The notes beneath the pieces were generated by a model. The model saw nothing but the letters and a program-made list of their open reading frames with translations. It ran no database searches and was not told where the DNA came from. Shown piece after piece: positions 37,460 through 55,312 of a DNA stretch of 60,834 bases. The stretch is from Mycobacterium innocens (lineage in GTDB: Bacteria; Actinomycetota; Actinomycetes; Mycobacteriales; Mycobacteriaceae): contig NZ_UPHQ01000197.1 in the NCBI RefSeq assembly GCF_900566055.1, positions 1 to 60,834 on the forward strand, read 5' to 3'. Both the position numbers and the translations under genes were made by a program. Each line of letters opens with the position of its first letter. The stretch's first letter is position 1.

Positions 37460-37953
37460 TTCATTACCGCACAATCGACAGCCCGATCGGACCGTTGACT
37501 TTAGCCGGGCGCGGGGCCGTATTGACCAATCTGCGGATGGTCGATCAAACCCATGAACCGAACCGATTCGGTTGGTCACCGAATCAATGTGCCTTTCCTG
37601 CCGCGGTCGAACAGGTTGACGCCTATTTCGCCGGTGACCTCCGCGATTTCGATATCGACCTGGACCTGCGTGGCACAGAATTCCAGCAGCGGGTATGGAA
37701 AGCCTTGCTGACGATTCCCTACGGGGAAACTCGATCCTATGGAGAAATCGCGGAACAGATCGGTGCCCCGGGCGCGGCGCGTGCCGTCGGCTTGACCAAC
37801 GGGCGGAATCCCATCGCCATCATCGTCCCGTGCCATCGGGTCATTGGGGCCAGTGGAAAGCTCACCGGGTACGGGGGCGGGCTTGACCGAAAGCAAACAT
37901 TGCTCGAATTGGAGAAGAAACGTGTGTCGGTCAATTTGAGTTTGTTCGACTGA
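37456..37953 (+). CDS. ogt: methylated-DNA-protein cysteine methyltransferase Ogt
   Basis: A 165-residue suicide repair protein that removes methyl groups from O6-methylguanine. The acceptor Cys126 lies in VPCHRVIG, preceded by the helix-turn-helix YGEIAEQIGAPGAARAVG. The ATG at 37456 lies inside the alkA stop codon, so it is coupled to the sensor/glycosylase in an adaptive-response operon. A perfect hairpin terminator follows 18 bp after the stop. Confidence 0.96.
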   Translation: MIHYRTIDSPIGPLTLAGRGAVLTNLRMVDQTHEPNRFGWSPNQCAFPAAVEQVDAYFAGDLRDFDIDLDLRGTEFQQRVWKALLTIPYGETRSYGEIAEQIGAPGAARAVGLTNGRNPIAIIVPCHRVIGASGKLTGYGGGLDRKQTLLELEKKRVSVNLSLFD

Positions 37954-37971
37954 CACGAATCCTGTAAATGC

Positions 37972-38003
37972 AAAAACACCCCCGATACCCCGGGGGTGTT
38001 TTT
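37972..38003. terminator. bidirectional intrinsic terminator between ogt and rrf
   Basis: A perfect 13-bp inverted repeat, AAAAACACCCCCG (37972-37984) and CGGGGGTGTTTTT (37991-38003), with a 6-nt loop. It has T tracts on both strands, so it can end ogt transcripts (plus) and the rrn operon (minus). Canonical intrinsic terminators this strong are uncommon in mycobacteria. Confidence 0.93.
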
Positions 38004-38006
38004 GTA

Positions 38007-38122
38007 TGTTCGGCGGTGTCCTACTTTTCCACCCGAGAAGGGCAGTATCATCGGCGCTGACAGGCTTAGCTTCCGGGTTCGGGATGGGACCGGGCGTTTC
38101 CCTGTCGCTGTGGCCGCCGTAA
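38007..38122 (-). rRNA. rrf: 5S ribosomal RNA
   Basis: About 116 nt on the minus strand, from TTACGGCGGCCACAGC to CACCGCCGAACA, with terminal stem pairing between the two ends and the conserved CCCGGTCCCATCCCGAAC. Ends are set by analogy to the mycobacterial gene and may be off by a base or two. Confidence 0.95.
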
Positions 38123-38206
38123 CTCTATGTAAATTTGTATTGGTGGGGGGTGTGGACTCACGACTGACGCCGTGAGAGTGGAAAGTGGTTGCGATTTTTG
38201 TGTGTT

Positions 38207-43137
<4,931 letters not shown>

Positions 43138-43339
43138 CCCCTCGAACAACGAGGCGAATTTACAATCAGAGATACCTGACAAGACGCCAATAACTGGCAT
43201 CTGAATAATACGACTACGCCCCACACGGGGAGTGAACGGCGTAGTCAAAAAAACAACAACAAACAATTACACCAAACACACTATTGAGTTCTCAAACAAC
43301 ACGCTTGCTTGTTTTCGCCCGCTTCGGGGCAACCCTACC
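43138..43339 (-). other. rrn leader region
   Basis: The transcribed leader upstream of 16S. It contains a boxA-like antitermination element TGTTTGAGAACTCAATAGTG (about 43280-43299, minus strand) and flanking sequence that would pair with the spacer for 16S processing. No gene is present. Confidence 0.7.
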
Positions 43340-43369
43340 AGCTTAATACGATTCTGGCGACTTGGTCAA
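43340..43369 (-). promoter_or_regulatory. rrn operon P1 promoter
   Basis: On the minus strand, TTGACC (43369-43364) and TAAGCT (43345-43340) are separated by 18 bp. The arrangement TTGACC…TATTAAGCTGG followed by a GCCCCGAAGCGGG hairpin closely follows the known M. tuberculosis rrn P1 architecture. It sits about 50 bp downstream of the murA stop codon. Confidence 0.75.
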
Positions 43370-43418
43370 GCCCCGGTTCCAGCCAACTTTGAGAAGATGA
43401 CCGGGGTGCCGGGCGCAT

Positions 43419-44675
43419 CTAGGAGCATACCCTCTCGACCTCGGCGCCGAGACTGACCAGGTTCTCGACGAACAACGGATAGCCGCGGTCGATGTGGAAC
43501 ACGTCATGAACCTCGGTGTCACCATCTGCGACCAGCCCGGCCAGGACCAAGCCGGCCCCCGCCCGGATGTCTGAGCACCAGACGGGCGCACTGGATAGCT
43601 GTGGCAGGCCCCGCACAACCGCGTGGTGGCCGTCGGTGCGCGCGTCAGCCCCCAGCCGGATCATCTCTTCGACGAACCGGAACCTCGCCTCGAACACATT
43701 CTCGGTGATCATCGAGGTGCCGTCGGCGATCGATGCCAACGCGATCGCCATCGGCTGCAGGTCGGTCGGAAAACCGGGGAACGGCAAGGTCGCAACGTTG
43801 ACGGCCTTCGGGCGTTCGTACTGCACGATGCGGAAGCTGTCATCGGTTTGGGTGACGGTAGCGCCCGCGTCATGCAATTTGTGCAGTACCAGTTGGAGGT
43901 GTGACGGGTCGATGCCCGTCACGGTGATGTCGCCACGTGTCATGGCCGCGGCGATACCCCAGGTGGCAGCGACGATGCGGTCCCCGATCACGCGATGCTC
44001 GGTGGGGTACAGCCGCGGGACGCCGGTGATGGTCATCGTCGGCGAACCGGCACCTTCTACCTGCGCGCCCATCTGATTCAACATCGTGCACAGGTCGACC
44101 ACGTCGGGTTCACGCGCCGCGTTGTGAATGGTGGTCACACCCTCGGCCAATACGGCAGCCATCAAGATATTCTCGGTAGCTCCCACTGAGGGAAACTCCA
44201 GCTGAATCTCCGCACCGCGCAAGGTTTCTGCCTGGGCCACCACGCACCCGTGCTCGATATTGCACCGCGCACCCAGTTGCCGAAGACCTGCCTGATGCAT
44301 ATCCAGCGGCCTCGAACCGATCGCATCACCGCCGGGGAGAGCGACCTTGGCCTGTTTGCATCGCCCGACCAAGGGTCCCAGCACGCAGACCGAGGCTCGA
44401 AACTGGCGCACCGCGGCGAAGTCGGCGTCGTACTTCGGTTCGTCTGGTGAGGTGATGCGCGCGACGTCGCCGTCGAGCTCTACGGTGGCACCCAGTCCAC
44501 GCAGTACTTCCGCCATCAGCGGCACATCGAGGATGTCGGGGCAGTTGGTGATTGTGCTGGTGCCTTCGGCCAGCAGTGTCGCGGCCATAAGCTTGAGAAC
44601 GCTGTTTTTCGCGCCTCCGACGGCGACTTCGCCTGACAACCGGTTACCACCAGTCACCATGAATCGCTCCGCCAC
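43419..44675 (-). CDS. murA: UDP-N-acetylglucosamine 1-carboxyvinyltransferase
   Basis: A 418-residue enzyme for the first committed step of peptidoglycan synthesis, transferring enolpyruvate from PEP to UDP-GlcNAc. Lys23 and Asn24 lie in GGAKNSVLK. At the fosfomycin site the loop reads [11 protein letters not shown], with Asp117 where most bacteria have Cys, as in other mycobacteria, which gives intrinsic fosfomycin resistance. The GTG start has TAGACT 7 nt upstream, consistent with a leaderless transcript. The rrn operon follows on the same strand. Confidence 0.97.
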   Translation of the reverse strand: MAERFMVTGGNRLSGEVAVGGAKNSVLKLMAATLLAEGTSTITNCPDILDVPLMAEVLRGLGATVELDGDVARITSPDEPKYDADFAAVRQFRASVCVLGPLVGRCKQAKVALPGGDAIGSRPLDMHQAGLRQLGARCNIEHGCVVAQAETLRGAEIQLEFPSVGATENILMAAVLAEGVTTIHNAAREPDVVDLCTMLNQMGAQVEGAGSPTMTITGVPRLYPTEHRVIGDRIVAATWGIAAAMTRGDITVTGIDPSHLQLVLHKLHDAGATVTQTDDSFRIVQYERPKAVNVATLPFPGFPTDLQPMAIALASIADGTSMITENVFEARFRFVEEMIRLGADARTDGHHAVVRGLPQLSSAPVWCSDIRAGAGLVLAGLVADGDTEVHDVFHIDRGYPLFVENLVSLGAEVERVCS

Positions 44676-44682
44676 CCGGATC

Positions 44683-44739
44683 AGTCTAGTGAAGCGCTAT
44701 CGGCTTGTCAGTCGGCCAACCAAGTGGGCCCGGTACCGT
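44683..44739. promoter_or_regulatory. back-to-back leaderless promoters of murA and the adenosyltransferase gene
   Basis: Minus strand: TAGACT (44688-44683), 7 nt before the murA GTG. Plus strand: TACCGT (44734-44739), 6 nt before the ATG at 44746. The 45 bp between them must hold both -35 regions. The layout mirrors that of clpS/pncB1. Confidence 0.5.
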
Positions 44740-44745
44740 TTTGCT

Positions 44746-45348
44746 ATGGCTGTGCACCTGACCCGCATCTATACCCGAACCGGCGACGACGGTACCACCG
44801 GGTTGAGCGATTTCTCACGGGTCGCGAAAACCGACGCTCGCCTGGTGGCGTACGCGGATTGCGACGAGGCCAACTCCGCGATCGGTGTGGCCGTGGCACT
44901 GGGAAACCCGGACCGCCAGCTGACCGACGTGCTGCGACAGATTCAAAACGATCTGTTCGACCTCGGCGCGGATCTGTCCACCCCCTTGAAAAAGCCGCTG
45001 GAAGACTCCGCGCACCGCCCGCTGCGGATCACCCAGACCTATATCGACCGGCTCGAGGCTTGGTGCGACACATACAACGAGGCCCTGCCGGCACTGAATT
45101 CCTTTGTGCTTCCCGGCGGTTCGCCGCTGTCGGCCCTGCTGCACGTCGCCCGGACGGTGGTGCGCCGAGCCGAGCGGTCGGCATGGGCCGCCGTTAGCAC
45201 CCATCAGGAAGGGGTCAGCGTCTTGCCGGCGAAGTACCTGAACCGGCTTTCAGATCTGCTCTTCATTCTGTCCAGGGTGGCCAACCCGGGAGGTGACCTG
45301 ATGTGGCGGCCTGGCGGTGGCTCCGGAGAAGACAAGCGCGAGAAGTAA
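44746..45348 (+). CDS. cob(I)alamin adenosyltransferase, PduO type
   Basis: A 200-residue PduO-family adenosyltransferase (M. tuberculosis Rv1314c) that makes adenosylcobalamin for methylmalonyl-CoA mutase. The N-terminal ATP-binding motif YTRTGDDGTTGL (residues 9-20), the DEANSAIG segment and the RTVVRRAERSAW helix with the conserved arginines are intact, and LNRLSDLLFIL closes the bundle. The C-terminal tail is glycine-rich. It is divergent from murA with a leaderless-type start. Confidence 0.95.
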   Translation: MAVHLTRIYTRTGDDGTTGLSDFSRVAKTDARLVAYADCDEANSAIGVAVALGNPDRQLTDVLRQIQNDLFDLGADLSTPLKKPLEDSAHRPLRITQTYIDRLEAWCDTYNEALPALNSFVLPGGSPLSALLHVARTVVRRAERSAWAAVSTHQEGVSVLPAKYLNRLSDLLFILSRVANPGGDLMWRPGGGSGEDKREK

Positions 45349-45439
45349 GGCAGCACAGCTATTCCAGTTGCCCGCCCTCGCCGGCCGTCGTGGACACTGC
45401 AGATCCGTTCGGGCGCTTGAACTTTCGAGGCCGACGAGG

Positions 45440-45883
45440 CTAGACACTGCGGCGTCGTGCGCGTGGTGAAGGACGCGACTCCAGCCACGACAGGAACGCG
45501 GTCAACGCCCCCTTGTCCAACGCGATCTCGTATCCCGACCTGCGATCCTGGGTCGTGTCACGCAGTTCCAGAACGACGATCTCGTCGGTCATGATGTCGA
45601 ACTCGTCGCCGCGTGGCGCCCGCCGGGCCACGATCTCGACGCCTCTCCTACTAAGCCGGCGATCCGGCCACAGGCGCAGGCTGGACAGCCGGTAGAAGGC
45701 GGCTTCGGCGCCATGGTAGCGGATCACGCCGTGATGCCAACCGTGACCTCCGACCGCGGGGATATCTCGCATGATTCCCGCGGTACCGCCACGGCGTAGT
45801 TTCCACAGCCGATAACTCAGGGCGAGCACGGCAATGCCCAACAGGATGATGAGCACGACCATGCCGACCATGGGCACGCTCAT
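45440..45883 (-). CDS. DUF2550 membrane-anchored protein (Rv1312 type)
   Basis: A 147-residue protein with one N-terminal transmembrane helix (about residues 4-24, MVGMVVLIILLGIAVLALSY) and a basic cytoplasmic or periplasmic domain containing YRLSSLRLWPDRRLSRRGVEIV. It is the conserved gene at the end of the mycobacterial atp operon. The ATG at 45883 lies 7 bp after the atpC stop; an upstream start at 45964 would overlap atpC and is not conserved. Function unknown, though its place suggests a link to the cell envelope or the ATP synthase. Confidence 0.9.
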   Translation of the reverse strand: MSVPMVGMVVLIILLGIAVLALSYRLWKLRRGGTAGIMRDIPAVGGHGWHHGVIRYHGAEAAFYRLSSLRLWPDRRLSRRGVEIVARRAPRGDEFDIMTDEIVVLELRDTTQDRRSGYEIALDKGALTAFLSWLESRPSPRARRRSV

Positions 45884-45890
45884 CGACGTG

Positions 45891-46256
45891 TCAGTCGATC
45901 GCGCCGATAGCGCGCAATCTCGCACGTCCCTTGGCAGCGATCCGGGGATCCTCGGACTCGGCATCCTGCTTGGCGGCGCTCTCGTCGATCTCCGACTCGA
46001 ATGCCGCAGATTCGGCGAGAATGGTGACTCCGTCTTCGGTTACCGACATGAACCCGCCGTCAACGGCGACGCGGAGGTCCTTGTCGTCCTCCCGCTCCAG
46101 ACGAACCATTGCGTCGTCGACCAACTGGGCCACCAGCGGAATGTGGTGCGGCAGGATGCCGATCTCACCGACGGTGGTGCGGGTGAAAAGGAATGTTGCC
46201 TTGCCGGACCAGATCTTGCGGTCGACGGCAACGAATTCAACGTTCAATTCCGCCAT
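45891..46256 (-). CDS. atpC: ATP synthase epsilon subunit
   Basis: A 121-residue epsilon subunit of the F1 central stalk. The N-terminal beta sandwich (to about residue 85) includes [16 protein letters not shown], and the C-terminal helical part is short, as in mycobacteria. It couples rotation and limits ATP hydrolysis. It lies 33 bp after atpD. Confidence 0.96.
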   Translation of the reverse strand: MAELNVEFVAVDRKIWSGKATFLFTRTTVGEIGILPHHIPLVAQLVDDAMVRLEREDDKDLRVAVDGGFMSVTEDGVTILAESAAFESEIDESAAKQDAESEDPRIAAKGRARLRAIGAID

Positions 46257-46289
46257 GGCACACCACCTTTCGGCTCGGTCGGATGCTCG

Positions 46290-48703
<2,414 letters not shown>

Positions 48704-48709
48704 TGGTTG

Positions 48710-50371
48710 CTACTTCTTCTCTTTCTTTTCTTTCTTCGGCGCCGGCTTGTGGACTTCCACCGCTTCCTTGCCGAGCTTCTCCTCATCGAGGGCCTCGACA
48801 TGCTCGTCGGGTACCACTGATCCGCCACCCGATGGTGCGAAGCCCTTCTTGAAGTGATTGATGACGTCGGTCAGCGCCTTCTCGGTCTCCTCGCTGAGCT
48901 TCTGGGTGTCGCGGATAGTGCTCAACAACTTCTCTTCGGAGGCCCGAATGTGGTCGAGCAGTTCGGTTTCGAAGCGCCGGACGTCTTCGACCGGAACCGA
49001 GTCCAGATGACCTCCCGTGCCCAGGAAGATCGAGATCACCTGCTCCTCCACCGGCATCGGCTGGTACTGGGGCTGCTTGAGCAGCTCGACCAGTCGGGCG
49101 CCGCGGTCAAGCTGCGCCTTCGAGGTGGCGTCCAGGTCCGAGGCAAAAGCAGCAAAGGCTTCCAACTCGCGGTACTGCGAAAGATCCAGCCGCAACGAGC
49201 CGGCCACTTCTTTCATCGCCTTGATCTGTGCGGCGCCGCCGACGCGGGACACCGACACACCCACGTTGATGGCCGGCCGGACACCCTGGTTGAACAGGTC
49301 GGTCTCCAGGAAGCACTGCCCGTCGGTGATCGAGATGACGTTCGTCGGGATGTAGGCCGAAATGTCGTTGGCCTTGGTCTCGATGATCGGCAGACCGGTC
49401 AGCGAGCCGCCACCGAGGTCGTCGGACAGTTTCGCGCAGCGCTCCAGGAGCCGCGAATGCAGGTAGAACACGTCACCCGGATAGGCTTCGCGGCCGGGTG
49501 GGCGCCGCAGCAGCAGCGAGATCGCCCGATATGCCTCGGCCTGCTTGGTCAGGTCGTCGAAGACGATCAGCACATGCTTGCCGTCGTACATCCAGTGCTG
49601 TGCGATGGCCGAACCCGTATAGGGTGCAAGCCATTTGAAGCCGGCCGAATCGGACGCCGGTGCCGCGACGATGGTGGTGTAATCCATGGCGCCGCCCTCT
49701 TCCAAGACGCGCCGGACGGCTGCGATGGTGGTGCCCTTCTGCCCGATAGCCACGTAGACGCAGCGCACCTGCTTCTTCTCGTCGCCGGACTCCCAGTTCT
49801 GCCGCTGATTGAGGATGGTGTCGACGCACACCGCGGTCTTGCCCGTCTTGCGGTCGCCGATGATCAGCTGGCGCTGTCCGCGGCCGATCGGGGTCATCGC
49901 GTCGATGGCCTTGATACCGGTCTGCAGCGGCTCCTTGACGCCTTGCCGCTGCACCACCGACGGCGCCTGGAGCTCCAGCGCCCGCCGCGTCTCGGCTTCG
50001 ATGTCTCCGCGCCCGTCGATCGGCTGGGCGAGCGGGTTGACCACTCGAGCCAAAAACGCGTCGCCGACCGGGACGGACAGGACTTCGCCGGTGCGCTTGA
50101 CCTGTTGGCCTTCCGCGATGTTCGCGAAATCACCGAGGATCACCGCACCGACACTGTGCTCGTCGAGGTTGAGTGCCACGCCGAGGACGCCGCCCGGGAA
50201 CTCAAGCAGCTCTTGCGTCATGACCGACGGCAGACCTTCGACGTGTGCGATGCCGTCGCCGGCATCCACCACGGTGCCGACCTCCTCGCGGGCGGTGTCG
50301 GAGGTAAAGGAGCCTACGTACTCTTCGATCGCGCTCTGAATGTCATCAGCGGAGATTGTCAACTCGGCCAT
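48710..50371 (-). CDS. atpA: ATP synthase alpha subunit with mycobacterial C-terminal extension
   Basis: A 553-residue alpha subunit. The P-loop GDRKTGKT lies at residues 172-179 and the arginine finger in the [14 protein letters not shown] region. About 35 residues past the usual end form a charged tail finishing in [11 protein letters not shown]. The mycobacterial alpha C-terminal domain is reported to block ATP-driven reverse rotation. It starts 62 bp after the b-delta gene. Confidence 0.98.
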   Translation of the reverse strand: MAELTISADDIQSAIEEYVGSFTSDTAREEVGTVVDAGDGIAHVEGLPSVMTQELLEFPGGVLGVALNLDEHSVGAVILGDFANIAEGQQVKRTGEVLSVPVGDAFLARVVNPLAQPIDGRGDIEAETRRALELQAPSVVQRQGVKEPLQTGIKAIDAMTPIGRGQRQLIIGDRKTGKTAVCVDTILNQRQNWESGDEKKQVRCVYVAIGQKGTTIAAVRRVLEEGGAMDYTTIVAAPASDSAGFKWLAPYTGSAIAQHWMYDGKHVLIVFDDLTKQAEAYRAISLLLRRPPGREAYPGDVFYLHSRLLERCAKLSDDLGGGSLTGLPIIETKANDISAYIPTNVISITDGQCFLETDLFNQGVRPAINVGVSVSRVGGAAQIKAMKEVAGSLRLDLSQYRELEAFAAFASDLDATSKAQLDRGARLVELLKQPQYQPMPVEEQVISIFLGTGGHLDSVPVEDVRRFETELLDHIRASEEKLLSTIRDTQKLSEETEKALTDVINHFKKGFAPSGGGSVVPDEHVEALDEEKLGKEAVEVHKPAPKKEKKEKK

Positions 50372-50433
50372 GGCTTTTCGTCTTCCTACTTCGGATTGTG
50401 CTGACTAATTCGGGTTTGGGTCGGGCTTCGTCT

Positions 50434-51774
50434 TTAGTCGGGTAACTGAGCCTTGGCTGTGGCCAATCGAGACGAGAGCGTACCGTCGATCACCTCATCA
50501 CCGACCGCAATGGACAGGCCGCCGAGCAGTTCAGGGTCAATTTGGAGCTGCACGGTGACGGGATGACCGTAGATGCGGCTCAGCACGTCGGTCACCCGGC
50601 TGCGCTGCGCGTCGGTGAGGTCGGCCGCCGCACTCACTTGCGCGACGACTTCACCGCGACGAGCCACTGCAACTTCGGCGAGCAGCAGTACCGCGTCTTC
50701 GGCGGGCTGACCCCTCAAGAGTTCAACAGTCTGGGACAGCAACGAGAGCGCGATCGGATTCACGCTGCTGCCCGCACGGTCGAGTACATTGTGCAACAAC
50801 CGGATACGGCCTTCGGACCCAGCGGCGTAGTCGCCGAGCAGGATGGAAAGTCGGGGCTGTGCATCGAGGATGCGCGAGAACCGGAACAATTGGTCTTCGA
50901 CTTCGTCGACCTGACCCTCACGCTCGGCGATTTCCAACAGGGCTTGCCGCGACACGTGCTCGATAGCATCGATCAAATCGGAGTTCGCCGACCACCGCTC
51001 CGCAACGGCCGCCCGCAATACCTCGAGTGCGCCATTGCCGACTTTGCCGGAGACCAGCCGCTCCAGCAGCCGGACCCTGGGCGTCGCGTCTTCGGCCGGC
51101 ACGGTGAGATAGCGCGTGACGACGATTTCCCGACCCAGCAACTTGGCAACCGACACCAGCTCATCGGCGAGGGTTGACAACCCATCATTGTCGAGGCCCT
51201 TGGCGAGCGTGCCGAATTTGTCGACCAGGCTTTGCAGCGCCCGTCGGCTGGCCGATCGCATCTTTGCCGCGACCGGATACTCGACTTCGGCCGCGGCCGG
51301 CGCCATGGCGTCGAGCTCGTCCAGGAAGCGGTCGACCGTAGCCGACCGCTGTGCCGGCTCGCCAACGTAATTGCGAACCAGCTCCCCTGCCTGGCGCACG
51401 GATTCGTGGCCGAGTTCCAGGCGCAGCTGACGGGTCAGCTGCGTGCGGAGCAACTCGACCTGACGAGCGCCCTGGACCTTGATGCGTTCGGCCTCGACCT
51501 CGGCCTGGGCCCGCAATTGTTCGGTGATGCGCGTGGCGTCCGTCTTGGCCTCTTCGACCACCCGTTCGGCCTCCGCGGTGGCGGCTTCCACTGCTTTGCT
51601 GTGCGCCGTCGTCGATTCGGTCAGCCGGTCGGCCGCGGCGGCCGAATCAGCCAACTGCTGGCGCACCGTCTGCTGCCGGGCACTCATCAGGCGCCGCACG
51701 GGCGGCGCAACATAACGCCACACCAGAAACACGATGGCCGCGAACCCGACCAGCTGTCCGATGAATGTCGACAT
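50434..51774 (-). CDS. atpH: ATP synthase b-delta fusion subunit
   Basis: A 446-residue fusion found in mycobacteria. The N-terminal part (about 1-165) is a b-type subunit with one transmembrane helix ([18 protein letters not shown]) and a long coiled coil rich in Ala, Glu and Arg. The C-terminal part (about 265-446) is the delta subunit, ending in [19 protein letters not shown]. It forms half of the peripheral stalk with the separate b subunit encoded just upstream, 6 bp away. Confidence 0.96.
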   Translation of the reverse strand: MSTFIGQLVGFAAIVFLVWRYVAPPVRRLMSARQQTVRQQLADSAAAADRLTESTTAHSKAVEAATAEAERVVEEAKTDATRITEQLRAQAEVEAERIKVQGARQVELLRTQLTRQLRLELGHESVRQAGELVRNYVGEPAQRSATVDRFLDELDAMAPAAAEVEYPVAAKMRSASRRALQSLVDKFGTLAKGLDNDGLSTLADELVSVAKLLGREIVVTRYLTVPAEDATPRVRLLERLVSGKVGNGALEVLRAAVAERWSANSDLIDAIEHVSRQALLEIAEREGQVDEVEDQLFRFSRILDAQPRLSILLGDYAAGSEGRIRLLHNVLDRAGSSVNPIALSLLSQTVELLRGQPAEDAVLLLAEVAVARRGEVVAQVSAAADLTDAQRSRVTDVLSRIYGHPVTVQLQIDPELLGGLSIAVGDEVIDGTLSSRLATAKAQLPD

Positions 51775-51780
51775 GATTGA

Positions 51781-52305
51781 CTACCTCGTTGCGGCTGAGG
51801 TGGTTACGTCGATGCCCAGGATCCGACTGGCCAGTGTCGCCGACATCGTTCCCACATTGGCGCGTAGATCCAGTTCCACGGCGTCCCTCTCGCGCTTCAG
51901 TTGCTCGTTGGCCGTTTGCAGCGTCGATGCCACTTCTTGTTCGGCACGGGCGCGCGCGTCTTCGACGGCCTTACGACCGTCGGCACGCGCATTGTCGCGA
52001 TAGGACGACGCCTGGACTCGGGCTTTCCTCATGGCTTCTTCGTAATCGGCCTGGGCAGCGGCGAACTGCTCGGCCGCCTTCTTGCTGTCGGCCAGTGTCT
52101 TGGCCACCATGGCGTCACGTTCCCGCAATACCTTGAGGATCGGCGGCACGACGAAAGTGCCGATGACGCCGAGCACCACCAGGAAGATGGCCAGCACGAA
52201 GAAAAAGGTGCCGTTGGGAACGAGGAAGTTTTGGTTCTTGCCGCCTTCTTCCGCCCCCGACGCTGCCTGACCAGCGGCCAGAACAATCGAGTTCAGGTCA
52301 CCCAT
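51781..52305 (-). CDS. atpF: ATP synthase b subunit
   Basis: A 174-residue peripheral stalk subunit. One transmembrane helix (about 34-55, [20 protein letters not shown]) is followed by a long charged coiled coil ([19 protein letters not shown] and on). The ATG at 52305 gives [10 protein letters not shown], agreeing with the M. tuberculosis protein; a GTG at 52308 is adjacent. Ten bases separate it from the atpE stop. Confidence 0.95.
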   Translation of the reverse strand: MGDLNSIVLAAGQAASGAEEGGKNQNFLVPNGTFFFVLAIFLVVLGVIGTFVVPPILKVLRERDAMVAKTLADSKKAAEQFAAAQADYEEAMRKARVQASSYRDNARADGRKAVEDARARAEQEVASTLQTANEQLKRERDAVELDLRANVGTMSATLASRILGIDVTTSAATR

Positions 52306-52315
52306 CACAGCCGAA

Positions 52316-53362
<1,047 letters not shown>

Positions 53363-53370
<8 letters not shown>

Positions 53371-53851
53371 CGCTGGGGCTCCTCACTTCCGTCCCTTCAG
53401 ATGCCGTCAATACACCGCTGTCGGCGTCACTGTCAGAGCCCGCTCCGCTGCGGAGCTTCTTCCAGACCGGCAGCGCGGTCGCCGCCACCAGCAACACCTG
53501 AAAGAGCGCGAGTCCGAACACCACCCCCAACCCGGCGGGCCGGAAAATGTAGGCCACGATCAGCCCGAGAACGGTGATGATCGCCAGCCTCGACGCGGAG
53601 TTAAGGGCCATCGAGCTCTTCAGCGGATGCTCTCTTGCCGTAATCGATTCGACCGAGCGCCGGACCAACAGGGCATTGAGCAAACCCAGCAGCAGGCCGA
53701 CACCCAAGAACACCCCGACCATCAGGTGCCCGCCCAAGCCGGCGACGAGCATGGCCGCGGCGGTCAGCACAACGCTGATAACCAACAAGCGAACCGGGCG
53801 GAAAGCAACAGAGGGAAACACCAACGGCGCGTCCTGCGCTGGTGTCGTCAC
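53363..53851 (-). CDS. AtpI-like membrane protein (Rv1303 type)
   Basis: A 162-residue protein with four hydrophobic helices (about residues 19-37, 42-60, 87-105, 107-126) and a polar tail. It is the first gene of the atp operon and overlaps atpB by 8 bp, which is the place of AtpI, the factor that helps assemble the c-ring in other bacteria. GAGGTG precedes the GTG start. Direct evidence for that role in mycobacteria is not known to me. Confidence 0.88.
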
Positions 53852-54078
53852 TGCAGCACCTCAATCCCGGGTAGACGGAGCGGAAAACGACCGATCGACT
53901 GAGCGGTGGCCCGCCGAGCGTATCGCAAGGGTCGCGGTGGAATCACCCAAGGGGTAGCTCCCTGTGTCGGTCGTCGATCGGCGTGGTCGGATACCCATCC
54001 GACAGGCCGGGTGGCCGGCAGCCCGCGAGATTCTTTGCGGGGTTCTAGCAGCACCGTACCACAAGGTCAATGCCACTA

Positions 54079-55272
54079 CTACTCATCGTCGTAGAAGTCG
54101 TCGCGGCGGCGCAGCAGCGGGATCGCCGTCGCGATGCCGGCGATGACGATCGCGCCCAGCATCACCGCGGCGGTGTGGCTTGGGTCGAAGAAGATCGTGC
54201 TCGCCGCGCCGAACGCAACGATGCCCACCCATAGGTAGATCAGCAGCACCACCCGGCGATGAGAATGACCGATCTGCAGCAGGCGGTGGTGCAGGTGCAT
54301 CTTGTCCGGACTGAAGGCGCTGCGGCCCGCGCGGGTACGCCGAACGATCGCCAGCAGCAAGTCCAGCATCGGCACGAACATGACGGCCACCACGAGCAGA
54401 AACGGTGACAGCAGAGCAAACACATCGCGAGCGCCGTAGGCGTTCTGGGAGATCGGGCCGGCTGCCGTGGTGGACGCGGCAGCCAGCATCAGCCCGATCA
54501 GCATGGAACCGGAGTCACCCATGAAGATCTTGGCCCGGTGAAAGTTGTGCGGCAGAAAGCCAAGGCATGCTCCGGCAAGCACCACCGAGATCACGGCAGG
54601 CGGATAGAACAGCACGTCGCCGCCGTGGTCGCGGAGCAGGCCCACCGAGAACATGCAGATTGCCAGCGCCGTGATGAGGCCCAGCCCGGCCGCCAGCCCG
54701 TCGAGGCCGTCGACGAAGTTCATCGCGTTGACGATCGACACGGTCAACGCCAGGGTGAGCAGAATCGAGGATGCTTGGTCCAGCACGATGGTTCCGACGC
54801 CGCCCAGCGGGATGTAGAGCACACTCCATGCCACCCCCATGGTGACCAGCACACTGGCGGCGGTGATCTGACCGGCGAACTTGGTCAACGCGTCGAGTCC
54901 CCAGCGGTCGTCGATCAGGCCGATCCCCATGATGACGGCACCTGCGACGAGCACTGCGGGCATGCCGGTGGAATAGACGAACCCCCGGGTAAGGGCGGGA
55001 AGCTGGGAAGCGAGGAAAACGGCGGCGACGACGCCGAGGAACATCGCCAGTCCCCCCATCCTGGGGGTCGGCGTCACGTGCACGTCTCTTTCGCGCGGAT
55101 AGGCGACGGCGCCCAGCCGCGTAGCCAGCACCCGAACCGGTCCGGTCGCGAAATAGGTGACGATCGCTGCGGTCAGTCCCACCAGGGCGAGCTCACGCAG
55201 CGGGACACCGGCGCTGCGAACAGAAAGTGCGAGCAAACCCCCGGCAACGCTGGCCACATCGCTGGACACCAT
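54079..55272 (-). CDS. wecA: decaprenyl-phosphate N-acetylglucosaminephosphotransferase (WecA/Rfe)
   Basis: A 397-residue polytopic enzyme that transfers GlcNAc 1-phosphate to decaprenyl phosphate, starting the arabinogalactan linker. About eleven helices. Conserved cytoplasmic motifs are RDVHVTPTPRMGG, GLIDDRWGL, NAMNFVDGLDGLAAG, HRAKIFMGDSGSM and DKMHLHHRLL. The ATG at 55272 gives this length; the GTG at 55269 has TACGGT 7 nt upstream. It follows the Sua5-type gene by 40 bp. Confidence 0.96.
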   Translation of the reverse strand: MVSSDVASVAGGLLALSVRSAGVPLRELALVGLTAAIVTYFATGPVRVLATRLGAVAYPRERDVHVTPTPRMGGLAMFLGVVAAVFLASQLPALTRGFVYSTGMPAVLVAGAVIMGIGLIDDRWGLDALTKFAGQITAASVLVTMGVAWSVLYIPLGGVGTIVLDQASSILLTLALTVSIVNAMNFVDGLDGLAAGLGLITALAICMFSVGLLRDHGGDVLFYPPAVISVVLAGACLGFLPHNFHRAKIFMGDSGSMLIGLMLAAASTTAAGPISQNAYGARDVFALLSPFLLVVAVMFVPMLDLLLAIVRRTRAGRSAFSPDKMHLHHRLLQIGHSHRRVVLLIYLWVGIVAFGAASTIFFDPSHTAAVMLGAIVIAGIATAIPLLRRRDDFYDDE

Positions 55273-55312
55273 CGAGACCGTACTTGACCTGAGACCTGAA
55301 CAACCAGCGGGC

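Noticed and set aside
48854..50404. 516-codon plus-strand frame opposite atpA
   Set aside because: Same reason: mirror of codon bias in atpA.
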